Shown here piece after piece: positions 8,429 through 18,325 of a stretch of DNA of 56,949 nucleotides (the stretch's first letter is position 1; each line of letters opens with the position of its first letter). The position numbers and the translations under genes were made by a program. Source of the stretch: Cupriavidus sp. WGlv3 (GTDB lineage: Bacteria; Pseudomonadota; Gammaproteobacteria; Burkholderiales; Burkholderiaceae); NCBI RefSeq assembly GCF_023952475.1, contig NZ_JALHRX010000026.1, forward strand, positions 1 to 56,949, read 5' to 3'. The notes under the pieces were generated by a model. It made no database searches and was not told where the DNA came from. It was given only the letters and a program-made list of their open reading frames with translations.

Positions 8429-9141
8429 CAGCCGCCCTCCCCGTCGCCATCCGCCGCCGCTTCGCTGTCCAGGCGCGGCACTACATAGCCCACGCCGCGG
8501 ATATTGCGGATCAGCGCCGCGCCGAACTTCTTGCGCAGCGCGTGGATGTAGACCTCGACGGTATTGCTGCCGACCTCGTCGTCCCAGCCATAGAGCCGCT
8601 CCTGCAGTTGCGGCACCGACCACACCTTGCCCGGGCGCGCCATCAGCGCGGACAGCAGCGCAAACTCGCGCGCCGACAGCCGCACCGGTTCGCCGCGGCA
8701 GGTGGCTTCGCGCGTGGCGGGGTTGAGCACGATATCGCCATAGCTGACCAGCGGTTCGGCGCGCCCGGCGGCGCGGCGTGCCAGCGCGTGCATGCGCGCG
8801 GCCAGCTCCTGCAGGTCGAAGGGCTTGACCAGGTAATCATCGGCACCGGCATTGAGCCCGGCGACACGGTCGGCGACGGCGTCGCGCGCGGTCAGGATCA
8901 GCACCGGCGTGGGCACGCCGCGCGCCCGCAGCGCGCGCAGCACCTCCAGGCCGGGGAGGCGCGGCAGCCCCAGGTCGAGCAGGATCAGGTCGTAGCAAGC
9001 CTGCCCGTCCGCCGCGGTGCTGGCCGCGGCCAGGCCCGCATCGCCGTCGCGCACCCAGTCGACGGCAAAGCCTTCCTGGCGCAGCGCCAGCTTGACGCTC
9101 TCGCCGATCATGGCGTCGTCTTCGACCAGCAGTACGCGCAT
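8428..9141 (-). CDS. OmpR/PhoB family response regulator
   Basis: 237 aa. The receiver has the acidic pair 'VEDD' (residues 6-9), the phospho-Asp in 'DLILLDLGLP', and the conserved Thr and Lys in 'LTARD' and 'YLVKPFD'. A winged-helix effector domain ends with 'SNTVEVYIHALRKKFG' and 'IRNIRGVGYVV'. It begins 2 bp after the glk stop and overlaps the kinase start by a base, so coupled expression with glucokinase is likely. The acidic/glycine C-terminal tail is unremarkable. Likely targets are sugar-uptake or oxidation genes, by analogy with GltR only. Confidence 0.94.
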   Translation of the reverse strand: MRVLLVEDDAMIGESVKLALRQEGFAVDWVRDGDAGLAAASTAADGQACYDLILLDLGLPRLPGLEVLRALRARGVPTPVLILTARDAVADRVAGLNAGADDYLVKPFDLQELAARMHALARRAAGRAEPLVSYGDIVLNPATREATCRGEPVRLSAREFALLSALMARPGKVWSVPQLQERLYGWDDEVGSNTVEVYIHALRKKFGAALIRNIRGVGYVVPRLDSEAAADGDGEGG

Positions 9142-9143
9142 GG

Positions 9144-10157
9144 CTAACCGTTCCCGCCCGCGCCGCCAAGGCGTTCGGCCAGCGCCTGCGCCAGCCCTGC
9201 CAACGCCGGATGGCTGGCGGTAATGACCTGGACCGGCACCGCCTCGAGCCAGCCGCGCATGCGGCCCTTGGCGACAAAGCGCTCGGCGAACGCCGAGTCC
9301 CGCAGCGCCGGCACGAAGCGCGGCAGGATGCCGCCGCCCAGATAAACCCCGCCGCGCGCACCGATCACCAGCGCGATATCGGCCGCGACCGAGCCCAGCA
9401 GCCCGAAGAACACCGCCATGGCGCGCTGGCACAGCGGGTCGTTGCGCTCGAACGCGCCCGCGGTGACCTGCGCCGGCTGCAATGGCGCGAGCAAAAGCGT
9501 ACCCGTTTCTGCGGCCAGCGCGGCATGGATATGCGACAGGCCGCTGCCGCTCAGGAGCCGCTCGGCCGAGACCCGGCCGACATTGCGATGGGCCGCGCGC
9601 CACGCGATCCATTCGTCGTCGGTGTCCGGCATCAGCTCGATATGTCCGCCTTCGCCGGCCAGCGCCACGGCCTGCGCGCCCGGTGCCGGCACCAGTCCGG
9701 AAACGCCCAGGCCGGTGCCGGGCCCGACCAGCGCCAGCGGCGCGGTCGGCACCGCGGTGCCGGCGCGCACCTGCGCCAGGCCGTTAGCGGGCAGGTGCGG
9801 CAGCGCCAGCGCCAGCGCGGTGAAGTCGTTGATCGCCACCAGTGTCTGCAACCCCAGCGCGCGCCGCATGCCGTCGATCGAGAAAGTCCAGTTGTGGTTG
9901 GTCAGCCGGACCTGGTCGCCGGTCACCGGATTGGCCAGGCCGATCGCGGCGTGGCGCGGCGTGGGCTGGCCCGCGCCGGCGAGGCCGTCGAGGTACTGGC
10001 GCAGCGCGGCCTCCAGCGACGGGAAATCCGCCACTTTCAGCGCCGTCACCGGCCCGATCCGCATGGGCGCGGTCTCCAGCGCAAAGCGCACGTTGGTGCC
10101 GCCTACATCGCCGAGCAGGCGCGGGAAGTCAGCGGAGAAGGATGCGGTAGTGGCCAT
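9144..10157 (-). CDS. glk: Glucokinase
   Basis: ATP-dependent phosphorylation of glucose feeding the Entner-Doudoroff route with zwf, pgl and edd next door. 337 aa, the usual length for the bacterial Glk family: the phosphate-1 loop 'LLGDVGGTNVRFAL' at residues 14-27, 'LVAINDFTALALALP' with the catalytic Asp, 'VGPGTGLGVSGL', 'GEGGHIELMP' and 'GGVYLGGGILPRF'. An unusual feature is that codons for 'AAETGTL' contain a perfect copy of the dispersed 17-bp iteron-like element (9497-9513). It lies 47 bp after pgl on the same strand. Confidence 0.95.
   Translation of the reverse strand: MATTASFSADFPRLLGDVGGTNVRFALETAPMRIGPVTALKVADFPSLEAALRQYLDGLAGAGQPTPRHAAIGLANPVTGDQVRLTNHNWTFSIDGMRRALGLQTLVAINDFTALALALPHLPANGLAQVRAGTAVPTAPLALVGPGTGLGVSGLVPAPGAQAVALAGEGGHIELMPDTDDEWIAWRAAHRNVGRVSAERLLSGSGLSHIHAALAAETGTLLLAPLQPAQVTAGAFERNDPLCQRAMAVFFGLLGSVAADIALVIGARGGVYLGGGILPRFVPALRDSAFAERFVAKGRMRGWLEAVPVQVITASHPALAGLAQALAERLGGAGGNG
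9497..9513 (-). repeat. Iteron-like 17-mer embedded in glk coding sequence
   Basis: A perfect CGCAGAAACGGGTACGC on the minus strand, the coding strand of glk, encoding Ala-Glu-Thr-Gly-Thr. It is the only clear copy located within a recognised gene. Confidence 0.8.
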
Positions 10158-10204
10158 GGCAGCGGATCTCGTTCCTCGCGGAAAAATGGGACAAGCGGCG
10201 GCGC

Positions 10205-10885
10205 TCAGGTCCTGAACACGTCAAACCCGTGCCGGTGTCGCGACAGCACCAGGCTCACCGGCAACGACGGCGTCGGGCCCTGCAGCGCGCGCTCCAGCAC
10301 CGCGGCTTTGGCCGCGCCGGAGACGGACAGGAACACGCGTTCGGCGGCCAGCAGCGCGGCCAGGTTCAGCGTGATACGCGCATGCGGCGCCACCGACGGA
10401 TGGGTAATGGCGTAGCCCGGCTGCGGCTCGCTCAGCGCGCTCTGCAGTTCGGGCGCATCGGGGAACAGCGAGGCAGTGTGGCCGTCCTCGCCCATGCCGA
10501 GCACCACCACGTCGGGCTGGCGGAACGCGGCGTTGGCGCGCGCCACTGCCTGCGCGGGGGCGGCGGCGTCCCGCCCATCGGCGATCAGCGGCACGAAGGC
10601 CGCAGTGGCCGCGGCCTCGCGCAGCAGGTGGGCGCGCACCAGTGCGGCGTTGCTGTCGGCGTGGTCGGGCGGCACCACGCGTTCGTCGACCAGCGTGACG
10701 GTCACCGCGTCCCAGCGCACATGCCGGTGGCGCAGCCGCTCGAACATCGCCACCGGCGAGCGCCCGCCCGAGACCGCCAGCACCGCCCAGCCCTTGACCC
10801 GCACGGCGAGCTCGAGCGCATTGCCGATCGAGATCGCCAGGGCCTCGGCCTGGTCCATCGGCGTGGGATGTTCAAACAGGCGCAT
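10205..10885 (-). CDS. pgl: 6-phosphogluconolactonase
   Basis: Hydrolyses 6-phosphoglucono-1,5-lactone to 6-phosphogluconate. 226 aa, a standard DevB-type length. Diagnostic segments are 'VLAVSGGRSPVAMFERL' (about residues 36-52), 'TLVDERVVPPDHADSN' (about 64-79) and 'VVLGMGEDGHTASLFP' (about 127-142), which together form the sugar-phosphate site. The ATG at 10885 lies 34 bp after the zwf stop, so it sits second in the zwf-pgl-glk operon. Confidence 0.95.
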   Translation of the reverse strand: MRLFEHPTPMDQAEALAISIGNALELAVRVKGWAVLAVSGGRSPVAMFERLRHRHVRWDAVTVTLVDERVVPPDHADSNAALVRAHLLREAAATAAFVPLIADGRDAAAPAQAVARANAAFRQPDVVVLGMGEDGHTASLFPDAPELQSALSEPQPGYAITHPSVAPHARITLNLAALLAAERVFLSVSGAAKAAVLERALQGPTPSLPVSLVLSRHRHGFDVFRT

Positions 10886-10919
10886 GGCGGCTTCCTTTGC
10901 AGTGGGGCGAGCCGATGGC

Positions 10920-12377
<1,458 letters not shown>

Positions 12378-12481
12378 GCTCACCCTGCGCTCCTTTGAGG
12401 ATTCGAGTTGTCGCGGCCGGCGCGCGATGGCCGGCCGGGTAGCGGCCAGTTTACGTGAGTCGCTACGGCTTGGCGAGGCAA

Positions 12482-12498
12482 GCGTACCCATTTCTGCG
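12482..12498 (-). repeat. Iteron-like 17-mer in the zwf/edd divergent promoter region
   Basis: Minus-strand reading CGCAGAAATGGGTACGC, identical to cluster copies at 30477-30493 and 30570-30586. It lies 104 bp upstream of zwf and 97 bp upstream of edd, where a bound protein could affect both promoters. Confidence 0.8.
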
Positions 12499-12595
12499 TG
12501 GTTCGCGTTGACTACCGCCTGCCGACCAGCAGGCCTCTGCCGTGCAGGGCCCGGCAAAGTGCGCTAGGCTGAAAGCTCCCCCGCAGGAGAACCCC

Positions 12596-14443
12596 ATGCC
12601 ACGTCATCCAGTGCTCGAGCGGGTCACCGCCCGCATCGTCTCCCGCAGCACCGCCTCGCGCCAGGCGTATCTTGACCGCACCCGCGCCATGGCCGGGCAC
12701 AAGGTCGAACGCGCGCAGCTTTCCTGTACCAACCTCGCCCACGCGGTGGCCGCCATGCCGGACGCCGCCAAGATCCGGCTGAAGGCCGACGAGCGGCCCA
12801 ACCTGGCCATCGTCTCGGCCTACAACGACATGCTGTCCGCGCACCAGCCGCTGGCCGCCTTCCCGCAATGGCTCAAGGAAGCCGCGCTCGACGCCGGCGG
12901 CACCGCGCAGTTTGCCGGCGGCACGCCGGCGATGTGCGACGGCGTCACGCAGGGCCAGGACGGCATGGACCTGTCGCTGTTCTCGCGCGACGTGATCGCG
13001 CTGGCCACGGCGGTGGCGCTGTCGCACCAGATGTTCGATGCGGCGCTGTACCTGGGCGTGTGCGACAAGATCGTGCCCGGCCTGGTGATGGGCGCGCTGT
13101 CCTTCGGCCACCTGCCCGCGGTGTTCGTGCCGGGCGGGCCGATGACCACCGGCATCAGCAACGACGAGAAGGCGCATACGCGGCAGCTCTACGCCGAAGG
13201 CAAGATCGGCCGCAAGGAGCTGCTCGAGGCCGAAACCCGTTCCTACCACGGCCCCGGCACCTGCACCTTCTACGGCACCGCCAATTCCAACCAGATGCTG
13301 ATGGAAATGATGGGCCTGCATCTTCCTGGAACGGCCTTCGTCAATCCCAACACGCAGCTGCGCGAAGCGCTCACGCGCGAGGCCGCACGCCAGGCGCTGA
13401 AGCTGGTGCACGGCGGCGAGCGCTATACGCCGGTGGCCGAGGTGCTGGACGAGCGCGCCTTCGTCAACGGCATCGTCGGGCTGCTGTCCACCGGCGGCTC
13501 CACCAACCATACGCTGCACCTGATCGCGATGGCGCGCGTGGCCGGCATCGTGCTGAGCTGGGACGATTTCGACGAGCTGTCGGCGGTGGTGCCGCTGCTG
13601 GCGCGCGTGTACCCGAACGGCAAGGCCGACGTGAATCAGTTCCAGGCCGCCGGCGGACTTGCAGTGGTGATCCGCGGCCTGCTCGCACTCGGCCTGCTGC
13701 ACGACGACGTCACCACCATCGTCGGCCAGGGCCTGCAGGACTACACGCGCGAGCCGGTGCTGCGCGACGGCAAGCTGACGTGGATCGATGGCCCGGCCGC
13801 GCCGCTCGACGACAGCATCGTGCGCGCCGCCGACGCGCCCTTTGCCCCGGACGGCGGCATCAAGCTGCTCGACGGCAAGCTGGGCCGCGCGGTGATCAAG
13901 ACCTCGGCGGTCAAGCCCGAGCACCAGGTGGTGCAGGCACCGGCGATCGTGTTCGAGCATCAGGACGATGTGCTGCACGCCTTCAAGCGCGGCGAGCTGG
14001 AGCGCGACTTCATTGCGGTGCTGCCGTGGCAGGGCCCCGCCTCGTGCGGCATGCCGGAGCTGCACAAGCTCACGCCCACGCTGACGGTGCTGCAGGACCG
14101 CGGCTTCCATGTGGCACTGGTGACCGACGGACGCATGTCGGGCGCATCGGGCAAGGTCCCGGCCGCCATCCACGTCTGCCCGGAAGCGCTGCGCGGTGGC
14201 GCAATCGCGCGCGTGCGCAGCGGCGACATGATGCGCGTCGACGCGACCGCGGGCACCCTCGACGTGCTGGTGCCCGACGACGAATGGCAGGCGCGCACGC
14301 CGGCGCGCCCGGACCTGAGCGCCAATCGCCATGGCGTCGGCCGCGACCTGTTCGCGACCTTCCGCCGCCAGGTCAGCACGGCAGAAAGTGGTGCCTGCAC
14401 GCTGTTCTCGGACGAGGGCGAGGCGCAGGACGCGCGCGGCTAG
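12596..14443 (+). CDS. edd: Phosphogluconate dehydratase (Entner-Doudoroff)
   Basis: Dehydrates 6-phosphogluconate to 2-keto-3-deoxy-6-phosphogluconate. 615 aa, typical of Edd. IlvD/Edd landmarks are 'SAYNDMLSAHQPL', 'GGTPAMCDGVTQGQDGMDLS' with a cluster-ligand Cys, 'GVCDKIVPGLVMG', 'TCTFYGTANSNQMLMEMMG' and 'VTDGRMSGASGKVPAAIH'. These supply the 4Fe-4S and substrate sites. AGGAG precedes ATG 12596. The stop overlaps the mscS stop on the other strand. No eda aldolase gene is present in the window, so the second Entner-Doudoroff step is encoded elsewhere. Confidence 0.96.
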   Translation: MPRHPVLERVTARIVSRSTASRQAYLDRTRAMAGHKVERAQLSCTNLAHAVAAMPDAAKIRLKADERPNLAIVSAYNDMLSAHQPLAAFPQWLKEAALDAGGTAQFAGGTPAMCDGVTQGQDGMDLSLFSRDVIALATAVALSHQMFDAALYLGVCDKIVPGLVMGALSFGHLPAVFVPGGPMTTGISNDEKAHTRQLYAEGKIGRKELLEAETRSYHGPGTCTFYGTANSNQMLMEMMGLHLPGTAFVNPNTQLREALTREAARQALKLVHGGERYTPVAEVLDERAFVNGIVGLLSTGGSTNHTLHLIAMARVAGIVLSWDDFDELSAVVPLLARVYPNGKADVNQFQAAGGLAVVIRGLLALGLLHDDVTTIVGQGLQDYTREPVLRDGKLTWIDGPAAPLDDSIVRAADAPFAPDGGIKLLDGKLGRAVIKTSAVKPEHQVVQAPAIVFEHQDDVLHAFKRGELERDFIAVLPWQGPASCGMPELHKLTPTLTVLQDRGFHVALVTDGRMSGASGKVPAAIHVCPEALRGGAIARVRSGDMMRVDATAGTLDVLVPDDEWQARTPARPDLSANRHGVGRDLFATFRRQVSTAESGACTLFSDEGEAQDARG

Positions 14444-15387
14444 CCCGGTTGGCGCGCGGGCTGGCGCGGCGGCTGGTGCGTCGACGGCGCGGCCGGCCGC
14501 GGCGCAGCCGACGGCGCGCTGTCGGCCACCTTCACCACGCCGGGCACCGACGACGCGCCCGGCACGTGCAGCTCCTGGATCGGCACCGCCAGCTTGCTGC
14601 CGGCTTGCTCGAGCACCTGCTTGATGCGCTCGTAGAAGGCGAAGCGCACGTTCCAGTAATTGTCGTTCGAGGTCCAGTAGCGCACGTTCAGCGTAATGCC
14701 CTGCTGCGTGTAGTTGACCACCATGGTTTCGGGGGCGGGTTCGGCCAGCAGCCGCGGCTCGCGCGCCAGCATCGCGCGCAGCGCTTCCAGGCTGCGCTGC
14801 ACGTCGCTGTCGAAGGTCACCGTGGCCTCGATGTCGGCGCGCCGCGTCGCGTTCTCGCTGTAGTTGGTGATGGCGCTGCCCCACAGCTTGCCGTTGGGCA
14901 CGCGCAGGCAGACGCCATCGAAGGTAGTCAGCTCGGTCATGAAAAGCCCGGTTTCGCGCACGGTGCCGGCCACGCCCTGCGCGTCGATGTACTGGCCCAC
15001 GCGGAACGGGCGCAGCAGCACCAGCATGATGCCGGCGGCAATGTTCTGCAGCGTGCCCTGCAGCGCCAGACCGATCGCCAGGCCTGCGGCGCCCAGCATG
15101 GCGATGATGCTGGCGGTCTGCACGCCGAACTGCGACAGCACCAGCACGATGGTCAGCACGCGCACCATCCACTGCAGCGCGTTGGCCAGCAGCGGACGCA
15201 TGGTGGCATCGACATGGGTGCGGCCCAGCGCAGCACGCGCCGCGGTGCCGACGCGGCCCGACAGCCACCAGCCGATCAGCAGGATCAGGATGGCCGCCAG
15301 GCAGTTCATGCCCTGGTTGATGCCGAAGCGGACCAGGTAGGACCAGCCCGCCTCAAGCTGGTCGGCATCGATGAAGTTGAGATCCAT
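14440..15387 (-). CDS. mscS: MscS family small-conductance mechanosensitive channel
   Basis: A 315-aa inner-membrane channel that releases solutes under hypo-osmotic stress. Three hydrophobic helices are at about residues 25-45, 65-85 and 95-115. TM3 carries the Ala/Gly-packed pore helix 'IAMLGAAGLAIGLALQGTLQN'. It is followed by the beta-domain 'VGQYIDAQGVAGTVRETGLF' and 'VPNGKLWGSAITNYS' and a Pro/Ala-rich C-terminal tail. Length matches E. coli MscS (286 aa) plus the tail. It is convergent with edd, and the two stop codons share the sequence CTAG. Confidence 0.93.
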   Translation of the reverse strand: MDLNFIDADQLEAGWSYLVRFGINQGMNCLAAILILLIGWWLSGRVGTAARAALGRTHVDATMRPLLANALQWMVRVLTIVLVLSQFGVQTASIIAMLGAAGLAIGLALQGTLQNIAAGIMLVLLRPFRVGQYIDAQGVAGTVRETGLFMTELTTFDGVCLRVPNGKLWGSAITNYSENATRRADIEATVTFDSDVQRSLEALRAMLAREPRLLAEPAPETMVVNYTQQGITLNVRYWTSNDNYWNVRFAFYERIKQVLEQAGSKLAVPIQELHVPGASSVPGVVKVADSAPSAAPRPAAPSTHQPPRQPARQPG

Positions 15388-15707
15388 GGGAGCGGCTCCG
15401 TTTGCGGTTGTTGTCAGGGTTGTCGACGGTGCTGGCCTGGGGCGGCGATGCGTACCCGTTTCTGCGTGCCGTGGCGATGTTCGGACAGACTTGCCGGAAC
15501 GCTGGGCGGAGGTTCACGTTTGACAAATTAATGCACATTGAATGCACGATGTCAGACGATCACCGACAAAGCCGGAAACACGACACATAGAAGGGGACAA
15601 GCGAAGCGGAAGCGGGTTCCACGGAGTTGGGACCGGATTCGTGGGGTATCGGCGCCAGGCCTTGCGCCGCAACGGCTGGCGCCGGGCCGGCCGCAAGCGC
15701 GTAAGGG
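15388..15707. other. Intergenic region with one iteron-like element
   Basis: 320 bp between the start of mscS and the end of the AraC regulator. It holds one perfect 17-mer (15450-15466) and an AT-richer stretch with a direct repeat of ATGCAC around 15532-15547 preceded by TTGACA. No ORF with family support was seen; small open frames here look like chance. Confidence 0.5.
15450..15466 (-). repeat. Dispersed iteron-like 17-mer
   Basis: A perfect minus-strand CGCAGAAACGGGTACGC, 63 bp upstream of the mscS start. Confidence 0.85.
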
Positions 15708-16586
15708 CTAAGCGCCCGCGCGCCAGACGCCAGGCGTCACGCCGAATGCGGCCTGGAAACGGCGGCTCAGGTGGCTGGCGGAGGCAAACCCGGCGCGGGC
15801 GGCCACTTCATGCAGCGGGCGGCGCGGATCGGCCAGCAGCCGTTGTGCCCGCTCCAGGCGGCTTTGCAGCACCCACGCATGCGGCGGCATGCCGAACGAC
15901 ACCCGGAACATGCGCGCGAAGTGGAATTCCGACAGGCCTGCCAGCGACGCCAGTTCGCCCAGCGTCGGGTTGCTTTCGGGATGGCTTTCGATCCAGTCGC
16001 GCACGGTCCGCCGTGCCTGCGCGGACAAGCCGCCGCGCCATTCGGTCGGGGCGGCGCGGCCGGCGTGGGTCAGCACCAGGTGGCTGAGTGCCTCGTGCGC
16101 CAGCGCATTGCCGGCCATGCGCGCTTCCGGCAACTGCCAGTCGAGCGCGGCAAGCCGCTGGCTCAGGCCATGCAGGCGCGGATCGTCGGCAAAGGTCAGG
16201 TCGCGCAAGGCCACCGAGCGCGGTTCGCGGTCGAGCAGGCGCACGCAGTGCCAGGCCAGGGTTTCGGGGCGGAAATACAGATGCAGGAAGCGCTGCGGGC
16301 CGCCGACGTGCCAGCGCGACTCATGGTCGGCCGGCAACAGGCACAGCCTGCCCGGGGCGCCCTTGTTGCCGGGCTGGTCGCGCCGGTACGTGGCGTGCCC
16401 ACCCTGCAGGTAGACCGACATGGTGTGGTGGCCGGGCCGGGCATAGCCGGTGCTGTCGTTCCGGTTGCGCCACAGCGCCACGCCCAGGCCATCGCCCAGC
16501 GCCGCGGCGCGTTCCAGCGAAGCGCGCGAGCCGCTGAGCGCGGCGAACACCGCGTGGCGCCGGAGCGGATCGGTCGGCAAGGTCAT
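15708..16586 (-). CDS. AraC family transcriptional regulator
   Basis: 292 aa from ATG 16586 (an upstream in-frame TTG is less likely). The N-terminal cupin-like sensing domain covers about residues 1-165. The C-terminal domain has two helix-turn-helix motifs: 'TLGELASLAGLSEFHFARMF' and 'LHEVAARAGFASASHLSRRF', with the family signature ending 'FQAAFGVTPGVWR'. It lies downstream of the MFS exporter and near the TonB receptor, so it may respond to an iron chelate or to the exported compound; this is inference. An inverted repeat ACTTTC/GAAAGT at 16631-16648 could be its operator. Confidence 0.92.
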   Translation of the reverse strand: MTLPTDPLRRHAVFAALSGSRASLERAAALGDGLGVALWRNRNDSTGYARPGHHTMSVYLQGGHATYRRDQPGNKGAPGRLCLLPADHESRWHVGGPQRFLHLYFRPETLAWHCVRLLDREPRSVALRDLTFADDPRLHGLSQRLAALDWQLPEARMAGNALAHEALSHLVLTHAGRAAPTEWRGGLSAQARRTVRDWIESHPESNPTLGELASLAGLSEFHFARMFRVSFGMPPHAWVLQSRLERAQRLLADPRRPLHEVAARAGFASASHLSRRFQAAFGVTPGVWRAGA

Positions 16587-16630
16587 ATGGCGCAAGGCGT
16601 GGCGGGATGCGGGCGGTGAAGAGCGGCGCG

Positions 16631-16648
16631 ACTTTCAGCGACGAAAGT
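16631..16648. promoter_or_regulatory. Short inverted repeat upstream of araC-type gene
   Basis: ACTTTC (16631-16636) and GAAAGT (16643-16648) flank a 6-bp centre, 45 bp upstream of the regulator ATG. It might be an autoregulatory site, but short arms make chance possible. Confidence 0.35.
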
Positions 16649-16695
16649 TGGCGCGCGAGGCATCACTATACCGCCGTCAGCGCTGCCGCCGCGCA

Positions 16696-16712
16696 CGCAG
16701 AAACGGGTACGC
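16696..16712 (+). repeat. Dispersed iteron-like 17-mer
   Basis: A perfect CGCAGAAACGGGTACGC on the plus strand, between the AraC regulator and the MFS gene. Apart from the triplet at 27.5 kb it is the only dispersed copy in this orientation. Confidence 0.85.
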
Positions 16713-16754
16713 TCCGGGCATCGCCATGCAGGCCCGTACGCGCCATGCGGCCGT

Positions 16755-18002
16755 TCAGGCAGGATGTTCATGCAGCTTGTCGCGCGCCGCCAGCGCCGGG
16801 AACAAGCGCATCCACACGGCTACCACCAGCAGCGTCCCGACCCCGCCCAGGACCACCGCGCCCACCGGGCCGAACAGCGCGGCGGTGACGCCGGACTCGA
16901 ACTCGCCCAGCTGGTTGGAAGCGCCGATGAACACCGAATTGACGGCGCCGACGCGCCCGCGCATATCGTCGGGCGTATCGAGCTGGACCAGCGTGGAGCG
17001 CACCACCACGCTGATCATGTCCGAAGCGCCCAGCACCACCAGCGCCGCCATCGACAGCGGCAACCAGGTCGAGACCCCGAACACCACCGTGGCGACGCCG
17101 AACACCGCCACCGCGGCGAACATCACGCGTCCGGCGCGCCGGTTCAGCGGATGGCGCGCCAGCCACAGCGCCATCGCCAACGCGCCGATGGCCGGAGACG
17201 AGCGCAGCAGTCCCAGCCCCCACGGCCCGGTATGCAGGATGTCGCGCGCGTAGATCGGCAACAGCGCCGCGGCGCCGCCCAGCAACACCGCGACCATGTC
17301 CAGCGAAATCGCGCCCAGCAGCACCGGGCGGCTGCGGATATAGGCGAAACCGGCAAAGACGGTGCGCACGCTGACCGGCGCGGTCAGCCGCTGCGCCGCC
17401 TGGCGCAGCGTGATGCCGCCCACCAGCAGCGCGGCGATCGCAAACAGCGTCGCGCTCAGCGTGTACACCACCCCCGGGCCGGCCACATAGGCGAAGCCGC
17501 CGATGGCCGGGCCGATGATGATGGCGGCCTGCCCCGCCGAGCTGGCCAGGGCCACCGCGCGCGGCAGCTGGCGCGGCGTGACCACGCTGGGCAGCAAGGC
17601 CTGCAGCGTCGGGTTCTCGAACGCGCGCGTGGCGCCGATCAGCGCGACGAAGACAAAGATGTGGTGGCTGTCGATCCAGCCGCCCAGGCTGGCGGCGGCC
17701 ATGCCGGCGGCCAGCAGCGCCTCCAGCGACTGGCAGGTACGGACGATGCGGCGCCGGTCGAAGCGGTCCGCCACGTGGCCCGACATCAGGATCAGCGCCA
17801 CCGACGGCAGGAACTGCACCAGCCCGACCATGCCCAGCATCAGCGGGTCGCGCGTCAGGTCGTACATCTGCCAGCCCACCGCCACGGTAAAGATCTGGTA
17901 GCCGATGGTGGTGCAGAGCCGCGCGAACCAGTAGCGGCGAAAGACGGAATCACGGAAGACGCTGTCCGGCTCGGCGGCCGGAACGGTGGCAGGGGAAGAC
18001 AT
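16755..18002 (-). CDS. MFS transporter, EntS-like (MFS_3)
   Basis: A 415-aa major facilitator with about 12 TM segments. It shows the loop 2-3 motif 'GHVADRFDRRRIVRTCQ' and family features such as 'AFENPTLQALLPSVV' and 'PDDMRGRVGAVNSVFIGASN', which are characteristic of the EntS-like/DHA3 group exporting siderophores or drugs. It is divergent from a Fur-controlled TonB-dependent receptor across 323 bp, which supports a role in siderophore export or uptake. No siderophore biosynthesis genes are in the window. Confidence 0.9.
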   Translation of the reverse strand: MSSPATVPAAEPDSVFRDSVFRRYWFARLCTTIGYQIFTVAVGWQMYDLTRDPLMLGMVGLVQFLPSVALILMSGHVADRFDRRRIVRTCQSLEALLAAGMAAASLGGWIDSHHIFVFVALIGATRAFENPTLQALLPSVVTPRQLPRAVALASSAGQAAIIIGPAIGGFAYVAGPGVVYTLSATLFAIAALLVGGITLRQAAQRLTAPVSVRTVFAGFAYIRSRPVLLGAISLDMVAVLLGGAAALLPIYARDILHTGPWGLGLLRSSPAIGALAMALWLARHPLNRRAGRVMFAAVAVFGVATVVFGVSTWLPLSMAALVVLGASDMISVVVRSTLVQLDTPDDMRGRVGAVNSVFIGASNQLGEFESGVTAALFGPVGAVVLGGVGTLLVVAVWMRLFPALAARDKLHEHPA

Positions 18003-18325
18003 GGATTGGGGCAGGAAGGGAGCGGAGTTTGCGCAGGGGAAGCGGGTGCGCCATGCGCAAAGGGCAGATTCTAAAGCGTGCGCTTAATTGCTGCATGCAG
18101 ATGCCCACGCCTGCACACGGAGTTTATTAAATGTGCCGAATAAAGCGCGAATATTGACTCGTTGTCAGCACAATGATGCAGAGACGCGACACGTGCCAGC
18201 GGCGCGACGCCACGCTTCTCGCTTTTGAGAATCACTCGCATTTATAATTGCCGCCCATTGGCGCGACCGTCCGGACCACCGCTTCCGGCGCAGCGGGACG
18301 CGCCGCTCTCCCCAGGAACCTCACC
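18003..18325. other. Divergent regulatory region of MFS and TonB receptor genes
   Basis: 323 bp. The right part holds the Fur-like box and -10 element described separately plus an untranslated leader of about 70 nt for the receptor. The left part is AT-richer around 18120-18170 and may carry the MFS promoter; no clear -35/-10 pair was identified there. Confidence 0.5.
18224..18248 (+). promoter_or_regulatory. Fur-like box and -10 element of the TonB receptor gene
   Basis: TTTGAGAATCACTCGCATTT resembles beta-proteobacterial Fur boxes of the TGAGAATNATTNGCAT type and overlaps the promoter. A perfect TATAAT occupies 18243-18248. Transcription from it would start after about 18254, which rules out the open-frame TTG at 18248 as the start and supports TTG 18326. 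Iron repression via Fur is inferred. Confidence 0.65.

Noticed and set aside
12512..15268. A 918-codon open frame on the minus strand
   Set aside because: It is antisense to edd and overlaps mscS in another frame; composition is His/Arg/Ala-rich as in high-GC shadows, and edd and mscS have clear family signatures.
18248..18325. TonB receptor start at TTG 18248
   Set aside because: It overlaps the last base of the -10 element and would precede the likely transcription start; TTG 18326 has a ribosome site and a signal peptide.
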